From Atopobiaceae bacterium (GTDB taxonomy: Bacteria > Actinomycetota > Coriobacteriia > Coriobacteriales > Atopobiaceae): a DNA stretch of 38,960 nucleotides. Under the pieces are notes generated by a model. That model searched no databases. It was not told the DNA's origin and saw only the letters and a list, made by a program, of their open reading frames with translations. Location: the NCBI GenBank assembly GCA_017652285.1, contig JAGCBF010000031.1:1-38960 (forward strand). The letters are read 5' to 3'. Positions within the stretch are counted from its first letter, which is position 1; each line of letters begins with the position of its first letter. The translations under genes and the position numbers were made by a program. Shown piece by piece: positions 22,335-29,611 of the stretch.

Positions 22335-22624
22335 TTCTCCACCACCTTCGCTCCGCACCCGCCGCAGTAGATAGGTTCATCGGCTTCAACCCACCCACAT
22401 TCGGAGCACTCGAAGCGGCCTGCAATGCCGGTTCTGTCTGCGTTGCGGCACGTCCGCTCGGCGCGGGTGTTCCAGCATCGTACCGCCTTGATTGCCGTGG
22501 TGTACATCCCGGTTTCCGCACCGCACCGCATGCAACGGACACGGTAATCGAGAAAAACCGAGGAACTTTGCACAATCGCCGCCTCCCCACCGCAGAAGGG
22601 GCAGGGTTTGATGAGTACCTCCAC
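22331..22624 (-). CDS. Lar-like zinc protein (copy 1)
   Basis: A 97-aa protein with a GTG start at 22624 (GGAG site 5 bases upstream). It reads EVLIKPCPFCGGEAAIVQSS, then RVRCMRCGAETGMYTTAIKA, VRCWNTRA and a second ribbon FECSECGWVEADEPIYCGGC. This is again the Lar arrangement with an extra C-terminal zinc ribbon. The two neighbouring copies are clearly related (PCPFCG..., A-A-I/V-K-A-WNTR, C-x2-C...C-G-A-K-V-V-E) and so are a local duplication. Confidence 0.75.
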   Translation of the reverse strand: MEVLIKPCPFCGGEAAIVQSSSVFLDYRVRCMRCGAETGMYTTAIKAVRCWNTRAERTCRNADRTGIAGRFECSECGWVEADEPIYCGGCGAKVVEK

Positions 22625-22625
22625 G

Positions 22626-23516
22626 CTAACTCCTTTCTCGGTTCGTAGGGCAGTCGTAGTCCTCGAACCGTGGTATCGACTTGAAAAGCACTTTGTTGTT
22701 GCACCAACGAGCAAGGTCGCGTTGGTATCTGTCGTTCTTGTCGAACGGCATGACAAAAGGGTTCGTTCCGAGATCGCGCAGGGTGTATATGCGGTACAGG
22801 TCGTAGTCCCGCTTCGTGCCGAACCCGACCAACACGTAGAACATGAACCTCCACGGCTTCAACCCGGCATCGGCGAGGTATTTCAACCCGCGCGGCACGG
22901 CATCGTCTTGCGCGTGGCTGTCCCAGGCGAAGTGTATGCTCTTGCCCTGCTTCACACTCGCGAGCGCACGTGCCGTCTCGGGTGTCACCAAACGAATGTC
23001 GAGCGCCTCCCATATCACCTTCACCTCGGCCTTGCTCAACTGCTCGCAGGCGCGGCAGAAAATGTCGCTGTCCGCCATGATGTTGTCGTCAAGCAGGCGC
23101 ACGACCTTCTGCCCATCCCAAAACTCGTTGAGGTCGGCAACCTGCCGAACCTCGTGGCCGTCCATGCTCGGGACAACGCACCAAGGGCAGTTGTTGGGGC
23201 AACCCCGCGTGAACCGACCGAGCGCGTACTCGCAGTTGTAGAGGCCGTAGTCCGGCATGATGTGCTCGGCCTCCTCGGGGAGGTGGAGTTTTCTATCATA
23301 GGCAACCCCCCCCCGCACGATTTCGCAATCGGGCCAATAATCAGGCTCGGGCGTGAAGTCGAATATCTTGCTCGCGTAGCACAGGTCGGGATGATCCAAC
23401 AGCGGCTCATAGAACTTCACATTGTCCCCGTGGCGCTTGTGGTAGGCGGAGAGCTTCATCAGCGCCAGGTTCGGTATCTTGCTGTCGACGTCGATGAGCG
23501 CTACTTCCATCTCCAC
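22626..23516 (-). CDS. Radical SAM protein
   Basis: A 296-aa enzyme. The 4Fe-4S binding motif is RGCPNNCPWC (C-x3-C-x2-C). It is preceded by an N-terminal domain like those of B12-binding radical SAM enzymes (VALIDVDSKIPNLALMKLSA) and followed by strands VVRLLDDNIMADSDIFC and RFMFYVLVGFG. S-adenosylmethionine cleavage makes a radical that modifies an unknown substrate. The gene lies in the nucleic-acid/anti-restriction block next to MazG-like and methyltransferase genes, so a nucleotide or tRNA modification is conceivable. Substrate and product are unknown. Confidence 0.82.
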   Translation of the reverse strand: MEMEVALIDVDSKIPNLALMKLSAYHKRHGDNVKFYEPLLDHPDLCYASKIFDFTPEPDYWPDCEIVRGGVAYDRKLHLPEEAEHIMPDYGLYNCEYALGRFTRGCPNNCPWCVVPSMDGHEVRQVADLNEFWDGQKVVRLLDDNIMADSDIFCRACEQLSKAEVKVIWEALDIRLVTPETARALASVKQGKSIHFAWDSHAQDDAVPRGLKYLADAGLKPWRFMFYVLVGFGTKRDYDLYRIYTLRDLGTNPFVMPFDKNDRYQRDLARWCNNKVLFKSIPRFEDYDCPTNRERS

Positions 23517-23519
23517 CTC

Positions 23520-24023
23520 CTAAGAGTTCCCCGCCAATCCCTCGAACTGCTCGCTTACAATCGGAGCGACCTCGAGTGAGGTGTACCCCTCCCGCTTCAG
23601 GAGCTCGCAGAGCTGATGCACGTCGGGGAGCTTCTGCCCGTCCTCGACCATCTTGACCGCGAAACAGCGCGTCTCCGGCGGTTGACCGTAGTAGCCACGC
23701 TCGAGGTTCTTGCGGATGACCGCCTCCTTGACCTTGTCCATATCGCTGTTGAAGTTCTCCCACGTCTCAATCATCCGCAGCGCGGTCTCGCAGGCGTGGA
23801 TGACGTCCATGAGCTCGGTGGCGAGGCGCTCGGGGTCGCAGGCGGGAACCTCATCCCAAACCTCGAGGAGCTCAACGTCGACCTTCTCGAGCTGGTGGTG
23901 AATGTCGACGCCCTTCAGCGGCTTCGCCTTGATGCTGGGGAACTGATACAGGAACCTATCGGGCGGGATTGTCCCCAGCAAGTCCACCCTCACCCAACCC
24001 AGCAACTCTTGAGTTGACTTCAT
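23520..24023 (-). CDS. MazG-like nucleotide pyrophosphohydrolase
   Basis: A 167-aa protein. The core 'EVWDEVPACDPERLATELMD' followed by VIHACETALRMI, and VKEAVIRKNLERGYYG near 110-125, resembles the phage MazG-like family ('EL.DvihA.et.lr', 'V..Kn..RGYY'). MazG enzymes hydrolyse nucleoside triphosphates and are thought to affect host ppGpp or nucleotide pools in infection. The catalytic Glu pattern is only partly evident to me. The start overlaps the end of the methyltransferase fragment by 68 bases. Confidence 0.65.
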   Translation of the reverse strand: MKSTQELLGWVRVDLLGTIPPDRFLYQFPSIKAKPLKGVDIHHQLEKVDVELLEVWDEVPACDPERLATELMDVIHACETALRMIETWENFNSDMDKVKEAVIRKNLERGYYGQPPETRCFAVKMVEDGQKLPDVHQLCELLKREGYTSLEVAPIVSEQFEGLAGNS

Positions 24024-24315
24024 CTAATCTCTCTCCTATCCAACGCATGACCGGCACAGCCATCGAATTGCCGAGCGCCTTGTAGCGCGCCGTGTCAGAA
24101 GCGTTCTCGATCATCGTGTAATCGTCGGGGAACCCTTGAAGGCGCTCGCACTCCCTCGGAGTGAGCCTTCTCACTATCCAAGCCATCAAACACCCCCCCC
24201 CGTAAACTGCTGCGGGAACATGACCTCGTATGACGGTCGGCGATATGTCGAAGTCCGCACCGAACGAGCGTGCCTTGCTCCCCTCGTGGTAGTCAAATGC
24301 TATGACCATACGCAA
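23956..24315 (-). pseudogene. DNA C5-cytosine methyltransferase, C-terminal fragment (motifs IX-X)
   Basis: In the same frame as the upstream part but after an in-frame TAG at 24340-24342. It reads IVRRLTPRECERLQGFPDDY (motif IX) and YKALGNSMAVPVMRWIG (motif X). These are essential parts of the enzyme. No start with a good ribosome site exists except perhaps an internal ATG (MAWIVRRL). It may be expressed by stop readthrough, after correction of a sequencing error, or not at all. Confidence 0.75.
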
Positions 24316-24339
24316 ACTACCTTCCCTTCGGAGACTTCG

Positions 24340-25758
24340 CTACAATGAACGGCGTACCCCCCCCACGTGGAGCGTGCCGCAGAGGTCATCGTCGACCGAC
24401 GACTTCCCCGCGTCGCTCCCTACGCAGATTGAGCTAGGGATACTCCTTGCAGATGATTTTCCCCTCCGACCAGGACTGTCCTGTGACTCCTCCCGGGCCG
24501 TCCTTTGCGCATAGGGTTCCGACGACCTCCCCGAGGTTTGAAAGCAGCACACGGGCGGGTCTTTGTACATTCTCTGCGTGAGGGCACCTAGAGCACCCCC
24601 CCCCGCGACTATGCAGGTGTTGGGTTGCGTGTCTGTCATGCAGACGATTTCGTTGGCTCGGGACTCCCCCACATCGAAGGTGTTGAGCGTGTTCGCGCAC
24701 TCGCTCGGGACGTAGGTCGTGGCATCTGTCGCGGACATACTCCTGTGCTGCTTGGAGTAGACCTGCTGCGCGACGCAATGCACGTCCACCGTATTCTGCG
24801 TGAAGCACACCTCCTCGTTGACGCCGGAGCCGTTGGGCGCGTCCTTGTCCTTCCTGCCTATCACCTTGCCTTGGATGCAGTAGGTTGGGGACTGCTGGAT
24901 GATTGTCTTTGAGGGCGTTCCCGTCTCGGCGGCTGCGGCGTTGAGGGCAGGTGCGGCATCCTCCCCGTAGGGGTTGAACACTCTCACCGCCTGCCCGTCC
25001 CAAGGGGTCAGACAGCCGTTTTGGAACAATGTCTGATCCTGCGAGGTGCCGATTGTGCCGGACGCTTCAGTCTGCATCAGAGCGCCTGCACCCCCCCCGA
25101 TGTTGGGGGTGCCGGTGTGTCGGAGCTTGAGAGTGTAGCTATGTACTCCTCCAAGGCCTGCTTCAAGATCGGCGGTAATTGCTTGCCGTTTCGCTCTGCC
25201 CGTCTGATAATCCCTTCGCAGGCCTTCTTCGTCAAAAAGTATTTCGGCGGAGGACATGTCTCCAAGACTTCCGACAAGAAACACACGCTCTCGCCGCTGT
25301 GCGACGTCGAAGAATTGCGCGTCCAGAACTCTCCACGCCAAACCGTACCCGAGGTCGGCCATTTCTCCAAGCAGTTGTCGGAAAGCCTGCCCGCGCTCGA
25401 CCGAGAGCGCGCCTGGTACGTTTTCCCAGATGAACCATCGAGGACGGAGCTCTTGTACCGCTCGAATGAACTCGTACATGAGTCCCGACTGCCCTCGCAG
25501 TCCTTCGCGTTTTCCGGCAACGGAGAAAGATTGGCAAGGACTTCCGCCGACCACAACGTCAACTGTTCCATACTCCCGTTTCACTTCCTCCCATTCAATC
25601 TTCGTAATGTCCCCGAGGTTTGGCACGTCCGGGTAGCGCTCCGCAAGAAGCCTGCAGCAATACGGCTCGATCTCGCTGAACGCCACAGGTTCCCAACCTA
25701 GAGGCTCCCATGCGACGGTAGCGGCCTCTATGCCACTGAACAGGGATATGTAGCGCAT
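24340..25758 (-). CDS. DNA C5-cytosine methyltransferase, N-terminal part (motifs I-VIII)
   Basis: A 472-aa piece from ATG 25758. Motif I SLFSGIEAATVAWEP, motif IV GGSPCQSFSVAG with catalytic Cys75, motif VI ENVPG (112-116) and motif VIII QRRERVFLVG (154-163) are all present. A long target-recognition region of about 300 residues with Gly-rich stretches follows. It then ends at an in-frame amber codon before motifs IX-X, which follow in the same frame. Four runs of 8-9 G on the coding strand (three inside this part at 24357, 24596 and 25091, one in the C-terminal piece at 24193) make homopolymer error or phase variation plausible. An enzyme lacking IX-X would probably be inactive. Confidence 0.88.
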   Translation of the reverse strand: MRYISLFSGIEAATVAWEPLGWEPVAFSEIEPYCCRLLAERYPDVPNLGDITKIEWEEVKREYGTVDVVVGGSPCQSFSVAGKREGLRGQSGLMYEFIRAVQELRPRWFIWENVPGALSVERGQAFRQLLGEMADLGYGLAWRVLDAQFFDVAQRRERVFLVGSLGDMSSAEILFDEEGLRRDYQTGRAKRQAITADLEAGLGGVHSYTLKLRHTGTPNIGGGAGALMQTEASGTIGTSQDQTLFQNGCLTPWDGQAVRVFNPYGEDAAPALNAAAAETGTPSKTIIQQSPTYCIQGKVIGRKDKDAPNGSGVNEEVCFTQNTVDVHCVAQQVYSKQHRSMSATDATTYVPSECANTLNTFDVGESRANEIVCMTDTQPNTCIVAGGGALGALTQRMYKDPPVCCFQTSGRSSEPYAQRTAREESQDSPGRRGKSSARSIPSSICVGSDAGKSSVDDDLCGTLHVGGVRRSL

Positions 25759-25760
25759 GA

Positions 25761-25955
25761 TTACCTCCCCGAGAGCTCGGTGAGGGTGAGGTCGAGTGCG
25801 GAGGCTATCTTCTCCCATGTCGCGATTGTGCCCGCGCGCCTTCCGCAGAGAATGGAGTCGATGCACCAACGGGTCACGCCCGCCTTCTCCGCGAGCGCAG
25901 ATGCGGTGAGCCTCCGCTCGCGCATGATTGCCCTAAGCCTATCCTTCCTCTCCAT
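25761..25955 (-). CDS. Small XRE-type HTH protein
   Basis: A 64-aa DNA-binding protein, almost only the helix-turn-helix: RAIMRERRLTASALAEKAGV followed by TRWCIDSILCGRRAGTIATW and LDLTLTELSGR. It overlaps the upstream gene end and is followed after 2 bases by the methyltransferase start. It may regulate the methyltransferase or the replication block. Such small lone HTH proteins are often called Cro-like. Its operator is not known. Confidence 0.78.
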   Translation of the reverse strand: MERKDRLRAIMRERRLTASALAEKAGVTRWCIDSILCGRRAGTIATWEKIASALDLTLTELSGR

Positions 25956-26112
25956 CGCCCACCTTCTCCAACTCGTCCGCCATGACGCGCAGCACCTCCC
26001 GCAGGGGCAGGTCGGCGTAGGTAACTACCTCATGCTTGCCATCCCATTCCAATTCGATGTTGTCCGCCACCCGGCGGAGCTTCTTCGTGATGCGTTTCAG
26101 TTCTTCCTTCAT
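25939..26112 (-). CDS. Small phage protein, helical (57 aa)
   Basis: A 57-aa charged helical protein starting MKEELKRITKKLRRVADNIE at ATG 26112 behind GGAGG. It overlaps the RecU-like gene stop by ATGA. The rest (HEVVTYADLPLREVLRVMAD) is helical. No family recognised. The overlap on both sides makes it a credible coupled gene. Confidence 0.7.
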   Translation of the reverse strand: MKEELKRITKKLRRVADNIELEWDGKHEVVTYADLPLREVLRVMADELEKVGDGEEG

Positions 26113-26576
26113 GCCAAACCTCCGAAGTCGAGCGCCCACAAGCCTCCCTGAACCCGCTTTTGGAGCCTTCCGCACTCCTCCAGCCACTTGCGCGGGATAG
26201 AGGCTCTGCCGGCCTCCAGAGCGGCTTTGACGAGGTGCTCGTAGGCGGTGTAGTTGATAAGGATGCAGTCGTTGACCTCCTTGAGGTTCTGCCCGTAGAA
26301 GTTGATTGCGATTACGCTCCTGTGGTGGGCGGAAACCTCCTGATACGTCTTGAGCTTCGCCATCTGCTCTGCCCTAAGGTTCGCGATGGGAAACGACTTC
26401 TCGCGGGTCGCCTTGCACTCGATGAGCCAATCGAACCCGTCGTAATCCCAATAGAAGAAGTCACCGTACTGCTGATTTTTCGCGACTCCCCCGCCGTCCT
26501 CAATCCTCATCGAGGCTCCTGGCAGGTCGTGGAGGCTCCTTGCGAACCTCGCCTCGAACCGCTTTCCAGACTCCAT
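26109..26576 (-). CDS. RecU-like Holliday junction resolvase / PD-(D/E)XK nuclease
   Basis: A 155-aa protein. The pattern GKRFEARFARSLHDLPG, then QYGDFFYWDYDGFDWLIECK with the nuclease D...E-x-K, SFPIANLRAEQMAKL, and a C-terminal IPRKWLEECGRLQKR, matches RecU-type junction resolvases of Gram-positive bacteria and their phages. It would cut recombination or replication intermediates. ATG 26576 was chosen; GTG at 26582 is an alternative. It overlaps the HNH gene by 77 bases. Confidence 0.75.
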   Translation of the reverse strand: MESGKRFEARFARSLHDLPGASMRIEDGGGVAKNQQYGDFFYWDYDGFDWLIECKATREKSFPIANLRAEQMAKLKTYQEVSAHHRSVIAINFYGQNLKEVNDCILINYTAYEHLVKAALEAGRASIPRKWLEECGRLQKRVQGGLWALDFGGLA

Positions 26577-27054
26577 TCTCACCCCTCACCTCCTTGTAGG
26601 TGAAACCGCGTGCATAGCGCGGGTCTTTGAACTCCCAATGCCCCAACTCATACAATCCCTTGGAGTGGGGCATGTATTTGAGCTGCCAACTCAATTCCCC
26701 ATTCCAGTAATCCTCCTCGGATTGGGGCGTATCCCAAACCCAATCCGCCGTGAGCGCCTGATGATGGAACTTGTCGTGGCAGAAGCGGCACAGCGCGAAC
26801 AGGCTCGGCTTGAGGACGAACCAACCCCGTTTCGTGCGCATAGTCCACAAACCCTGATACGACTTGCCGATTGGAGGCCAATGGTGCGTGTCGGTCGCCA
26901 TAGCGCCGCAGACTACGCACCGGACTCCCTGCTGCCGCTTGTAGTGATGGACGTCATCGACGAAACGCCGGTCGTACTGCGCGCCGATATTCGGTTTGCC
27001 GTAACGCTCGCACTCCGCCTTGGAGCGCCCGTTGTAGCGGTCTTTCTCCATCAT
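26500..27054 (-). CDS. HNH endonuclease
   Basis: A 184-aa protein. The zinc/HNH core is VRCVVCGAMATDTHHWPPIG, followed by LFALCRFCHDKFHHQALTAD: two CxxC pairs with the HH and the final HxxFHH typical of HNH nucleases. It lies between helicase loader and RecU-like genes, in the replication-recombination block. It could be a homing endonuclease or a recombination nuclease. No intron is visible. The start codon overlaps the previous stop (ATGATG). Confidence 0.8.
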   Translation of the reverse strand: MMEKDRYNGRSKAECERYGKPNIGAQYDRRFVDDVHHYKRQQGVRCVVCGAMATDTHHWPPIGKSYQGLWTMRTKRGWFVLKPSLFALCRFCHDKFHHQALTADWVWDTPQSEEDYWNGELSWQLKYMPHSKGLYELGHWEFKDPRYARGFTYKEVRGENGVWKAVRGEVRKEPPRPARSLDED

Positions 27055-27689
27055 CGCCTATCCGCCCCCTCGACCTTCACGACCGTGAAGCGCTTGAGCC
27101 TTGAGGCGAACGCCTGCGCCGTGGTGGTGTCACCGTCGACCACGAGGCGCTCGAGGAGCTCGCGGTGCGTGTAGTTCGTGGTGATGATCGTCTTTCGGTG
27201 CGTCGACACCCGCTTGTCGAGGAGTTGAAACAGGCAGCTCGTGACGTACTCGCTCGCGCGTTCCTTGCCGAGGTCGTCGAGCACGAGAACCCGAGGCGAG
27301 TAGTACGCCTCCTTGTTCCCCTCCCGGCACTCGTCTATGTAGTCCGCTGCGGTGATGAACCTCCCCGAGCACGTCCACTTCGCCATGAACGCCTTTAGAG
27401 TGGCGCTCGCGAGCCATGTCTTGCCCGTGCCGATGCCTCCCGTAAGTATCACCCCATCTGTCGGAGCGAAAACCCACTTTGCGAGTGCATCGCCATGAGG
27501 CGCGCCCTCGAGCACCGCCCCCTCATAGCGCTTCGGTATCCTTGCCATGAACGCGCGGTGCCGGTTGTCGGCGGCCTCCCGTTCAGCCTTCCACGCCTGC
27601 GCCGCAAGGTGCATCTGCGCGATTTCCTCCTCCGTGAAGGTCGGCTTGACGAACCTACCAACCTGCGTTTCCGTACTCTCCGAAGTCAT
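27051..27689 (-). CDS. DnaC-like helicase loader
   Basis: A 212-aa AAA+ ATPase. Walker A GGIGTGKTWLA near 84-94 and Walker B VLVLDDLG near 134-141 are present, with sensor region TIITTNYTHRELLERL. The N-terminus is helical and charged. It loads the replicative helicase on the phage origin with the DnaD-like organiser encoded upstream. Their ends overlap (27655-27689), a common pair in Gram-positive phages. Confidence 0.9.
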   Translation of the reverse strand: MTSESTETQVGRFVKPTFTEEEIAQMHLAAQAWKAEREAADNRHRAFMARIPKRYEGAVLEGAPHGDALAKWVFAPTDGVILTGGIGTGKTWLASATLKAFMAKWTCSGRFITAADYIDECREGNKEAYYSPRVLVLDDLGKERASEYVTSCLFQLLDKRVSTHRKTIITTNYTHRELLERLVVDGDTTTAQAFASRLKRFTVVKVEGADRR

Positions 27690-28380
27690 GCTCCTTCACC
27701 TCCCCCGTCCTTGAGCGCTCCCAGGTTGCGCATGCCGCCTTCCATGACTTCATCTTGTTCCTGCCTACCCACCACCCCTTGCTCTCGTAGAAGTTCCAGA
27801 ATGTCTCCGCATCGAAGTGGTAGTGCTTCTCGTCGATATAGGCGCGTACCTCCTCGATTGAAGGCTTCGCAAACCCTTTCTCTTTGTTTGTTTCTCTTTT
27901 ATCTATCTCTATCTCTTTCTCTATCTCTGTCGGACATTTTTTGGACATTGGAAGGACATTTGTCCTTGACGTGTCCTCATTTCGGGACACTCCAAGTTCA
28001 GGTTCCGATTTCTTGCGCCGGTATTCCATCTTCTTTGCGGCCTGTTTTGACTGCGAACCTATGAGTTCCTGCACATGTGTGACGTAGATCGTGCGGTCAT
28101 CCCACACCTCAATCAAACCCATGCCCTTGAGCACGCTTATCGCTCCACGGACGGTATCGACATTCGTGTCTGTAATGACCGCGAGCATCTGCTCGTCGTA
28201 GGGAATGAGCTCGGAGAACCTCAACTCGCCGTTGTGGTCGATTGACTCCACCATGAGTTGTAGGTAGAAAAGCAGGTATTCGGTGCCGTTCGGCATCGCC
28301 TTTAAGATTTTCACGTCATGCCGCTTGAAGAAGTCGCGCTTGAGCCGGAGCCAATAGTAGACTTCGCTCGCGTTCTCCAT
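27655..28380 (-). CDS. Phage replisome organiser (DnaD-like)
   Basis: A 241-aa protein. The N-terminal WLRLKRDFFKRHDVKILKAM, then YLLFYLQLMVESIDHNGELR and LAVITDTNVDTVRGAISVLK, matches the phage replisome organiser N-terminal winged helix. A charged linker with repeated Glu/Ile (EIEKEIEIDK) is followed by a DnaD-like C-terminal part (FWNFYESKGWWVGRNKMKSW, KAACATWERS). It should bind the origin and recruit the helicase loader. Start ATG 28380. Confidence 0.88.
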   Translation of the reverse strand: MENASEVYYWLRLKRDFFKRHDVKILKAMPNGTEYLLFYLQLMVESIDHNGELRFSELIPYDEQMLAVITDTNVDTVRGAISVLKGMGLIEVWDDRTIYVTHVQELIGSQSKQAAKKMEYRRKKSEPELGVSRNEDTSRTNVLPMSKKCPTEIEKEIEIDKRETNKEKGFAKPSIEEVRAYIDEKHYHFDAETFWNFYESKGWWVGRNKMKSWKAACATWERSRTGEVKEHDFGEYGNAGW

Positions 28381-28381
28381 G

Positions 28382-28681
28382 TCACAGCTCCGGCACGTGA
28401 TTGATAACGGAGTTCACCATGTCTGCGATGACCCATGCGGGCGCGTCCTCGTGGAAACGGTAGGTTCCCGCGATGAGCGAACCGACAGCGTATGCCTGCG
28501 CCTCGTCGGGGAACACCCTATCGACCGCATCGCAGAAGGAGAAGAACGCCTTGTCCGCCTCCTCCGACTGCTCGTAGGCGTCGATTGCTCGGAAGTCGAG
28601 GTACTTCCCGACAAGCGCGGTCATGGCCTCCAAGGACACGGCGGGTTTCTCGCATGCCCTTTCATAGAAGTCGTCAAGCAT
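28382..28681 (-). CDS. Phage protein, unrecognised (99 aa)
   Basis: A 99-aa acidic helical protein. ATG 28681 (MLDDFYERACEKPAVSLEAM) follows AGGAGG. Later segments: DAYEQSEEADKAFFSFCDAV, and FHEDAPAWVIADMVNSVINH. No family recognised. It lies between SSB and the replisome organiser with a 1-base gap, so it probably takes part in replication or is co-expressed with it. Confidence 0.72.
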   Translation of the reverse strand: MLDDFYERACEKPAVSLEAMTALVGKYLDFRAIDAYEQSEEADKAFFSFCDAVDRVFPDEAQAYAVGSLIAGTYRFHEDAPAWVIADMVNSVINHVPEL

Positions 28682-28691
28682 CGCAAGCCTC

Positions 28692-29093
28692 CTAGAACGG
28701 GCAATCTTCCTCGTAGAGGTCATAAGCCGTGTCTGGAGCGGACGTGGCCGCAGAGCGGCTCTCATTGGCTCTGGTGGACATTTCCAGCTCGTCTACGATA
28801 ACCTCGACCTTGGTGCGGACTCCGCCGCCCTTCGCCTCCCATTGGCTCCAGCGCAGCTTGCCCTCGATGGTGACCTTGGTGCCCTTGGCGAGGTAGGAGG
28901 CGAGCGACTCGGCGCGCTTGCCGAACATCTTGCAGTCGAAGAAGTTGGGGCGGTCGGTGTAGTTGCCGGACGCATCCTTCACGCGGTCGTTGACCGCAAC
29001 CGAGAAACCGAGCACAGACATGCCCCCGGCTGTCTGCGCCAACTCCGCATCGCGGGTGAGATTGCCCGAAATGAAAACCTTGTTAATACTCAT
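28692..29093 (-). CDS. ssb: Single-stranded DNA-binding protein
   Basis: A 133-aa SSB with an OB fold: NKVFISGNLTRDAELAQTAG, SVLGFSVAVNDRVKDA, FFDCKMFGKRAESLASYLAK and GTKVTIEGKLRWSQWE. A short linker leads to the acidic tip EEDCPF, the interaction peptide. It covers ssDNA during replication and recombination. ATG 29093 lies in the end of the upstream gene. Confidence 0.95.
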   Translation of the reverse strand: MSINKVFISGNLTRDAELAQTAGGMSVLGFSVAVNDRVKDASGNYTDRPNFFDCKMFGKRAESLASYLAKGTKVTIEGKLRWSQWEAKGGGVRTKVEVIVDELEMSTRANESRSAATSAPDTAYDLYEEDCPF

Positions 29094-29442
29094 AGAAACC
29101 CTCCGTCATGTTCCTTCCGACCCTCTCGAACTCCATCTGGCTCTTGAGGGTGTCCATAATCTTCTTGTTGTTGTTGATGATCTCCTTGTCGGAGTCCGCG
29201 TCAGCCTCCGCCAGGTTGGATTGGAGTTTGGCGAGGGAAACCTCCTCGTCTCCCTCCGCCAAGTCCTTCACCATGCTCGCGGGATGCCCGAGCGCCCTAA
29301 GCTCAATCTCCTTCTTGGCGCGGAGCATCTTGTAATCGCGGTCGTAGCGCGCCGCCTTGTAGCCGGCCTCGCGCATGTGCTCGGCGTGTGCGCGGTTCTC
29401 CTCGCCGAGATCGAGGATGCGCGTGTAGAGGTCGAGTTCCAT
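29083..29442 (-). CDS. Coiled-coil phage protein, unrecognised (119 aa)
   Basis: A 119-aa protein dominated by charged heptads: LGEENRAHAEHMREAGYKAA, then KMLRAKKEIELRAL and KEIINNNKKIMDTLKSQMEF. Likely a coiled coil. ATG 29442 follows TAGGAGGTCGG, which overlaps the stop of the acidic small gene. No family recognised. It may serve recombination, given SSB and the annealing protein on either side. Confidence 0.72.
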   Translation of the reverse strand: MELDLYTRILDLGEENRAHAEHMREAGYKAARYDRDYKMLRAKKEIELRALGHPASMVKDLAEGDEEVSLAKLQSNLAEADADSDKEIINNNKKIMDTLKSQMEFERVGRNMTEGFYEY

Positions 29443-29451
29443 TCCGACCTC

Positions 29452-29607
29452 CTATGAGTAGATAAGTCCGGAGGGAGGAAGGTGGTCGCACCAATCCTCC
29501 CACTCTGCGAGGTAGTCCTCGCAGTCCTCGTCGTACCCCTCGTCGTCTCCGATATTCTCGTCGTCGAGTTCGTCGAGCTCCTCGTCGTCAACGTAGAACT
29601 CCACCAC
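29452..29607 (-). CDS. 51-aa extremely acidic protein (possible DNA mimic)
   Basis: A gene with a GTG start at 29607 (a second GTG at 29604). It fits exactly between the stop of the annealing protein (29612) and the start region of the next gene. GGGGG lies 8 bases upstream of the start. I count 22 Asp/Glu and no Lys/Arg in 51 residues (VDDEELDELDDENIGDDEGY is typical). A C-terminal LAEWEDWCDHLPPSG adds Trp residues. Such charge is found in DNA-mimic proteins that block restriction or CRISPR nucleases (Ocr-like idea); a regulatory or binding role with SSB partners is equally possible. Confidence 0.72.
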   Translation of the reverse strand: MVEFYVDDEELDELDDENIGDDEGYDEDCEDYLAEWEDWCDHLPPSGLIYS

Positions 29608-29611
29608 GGCT

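Noticed and set aside
24340-24342. Genome-wide TAG recoding
   Set aside because: Many well-supported genes here end in TAG (TerL, recombinase, annealing protein), so TAG works as a stop.
29268-29591. 107-aa frame over the acidic gene
   Set aside because: Thr/Arg-rich shadow of two better genes, with no ribosome site.
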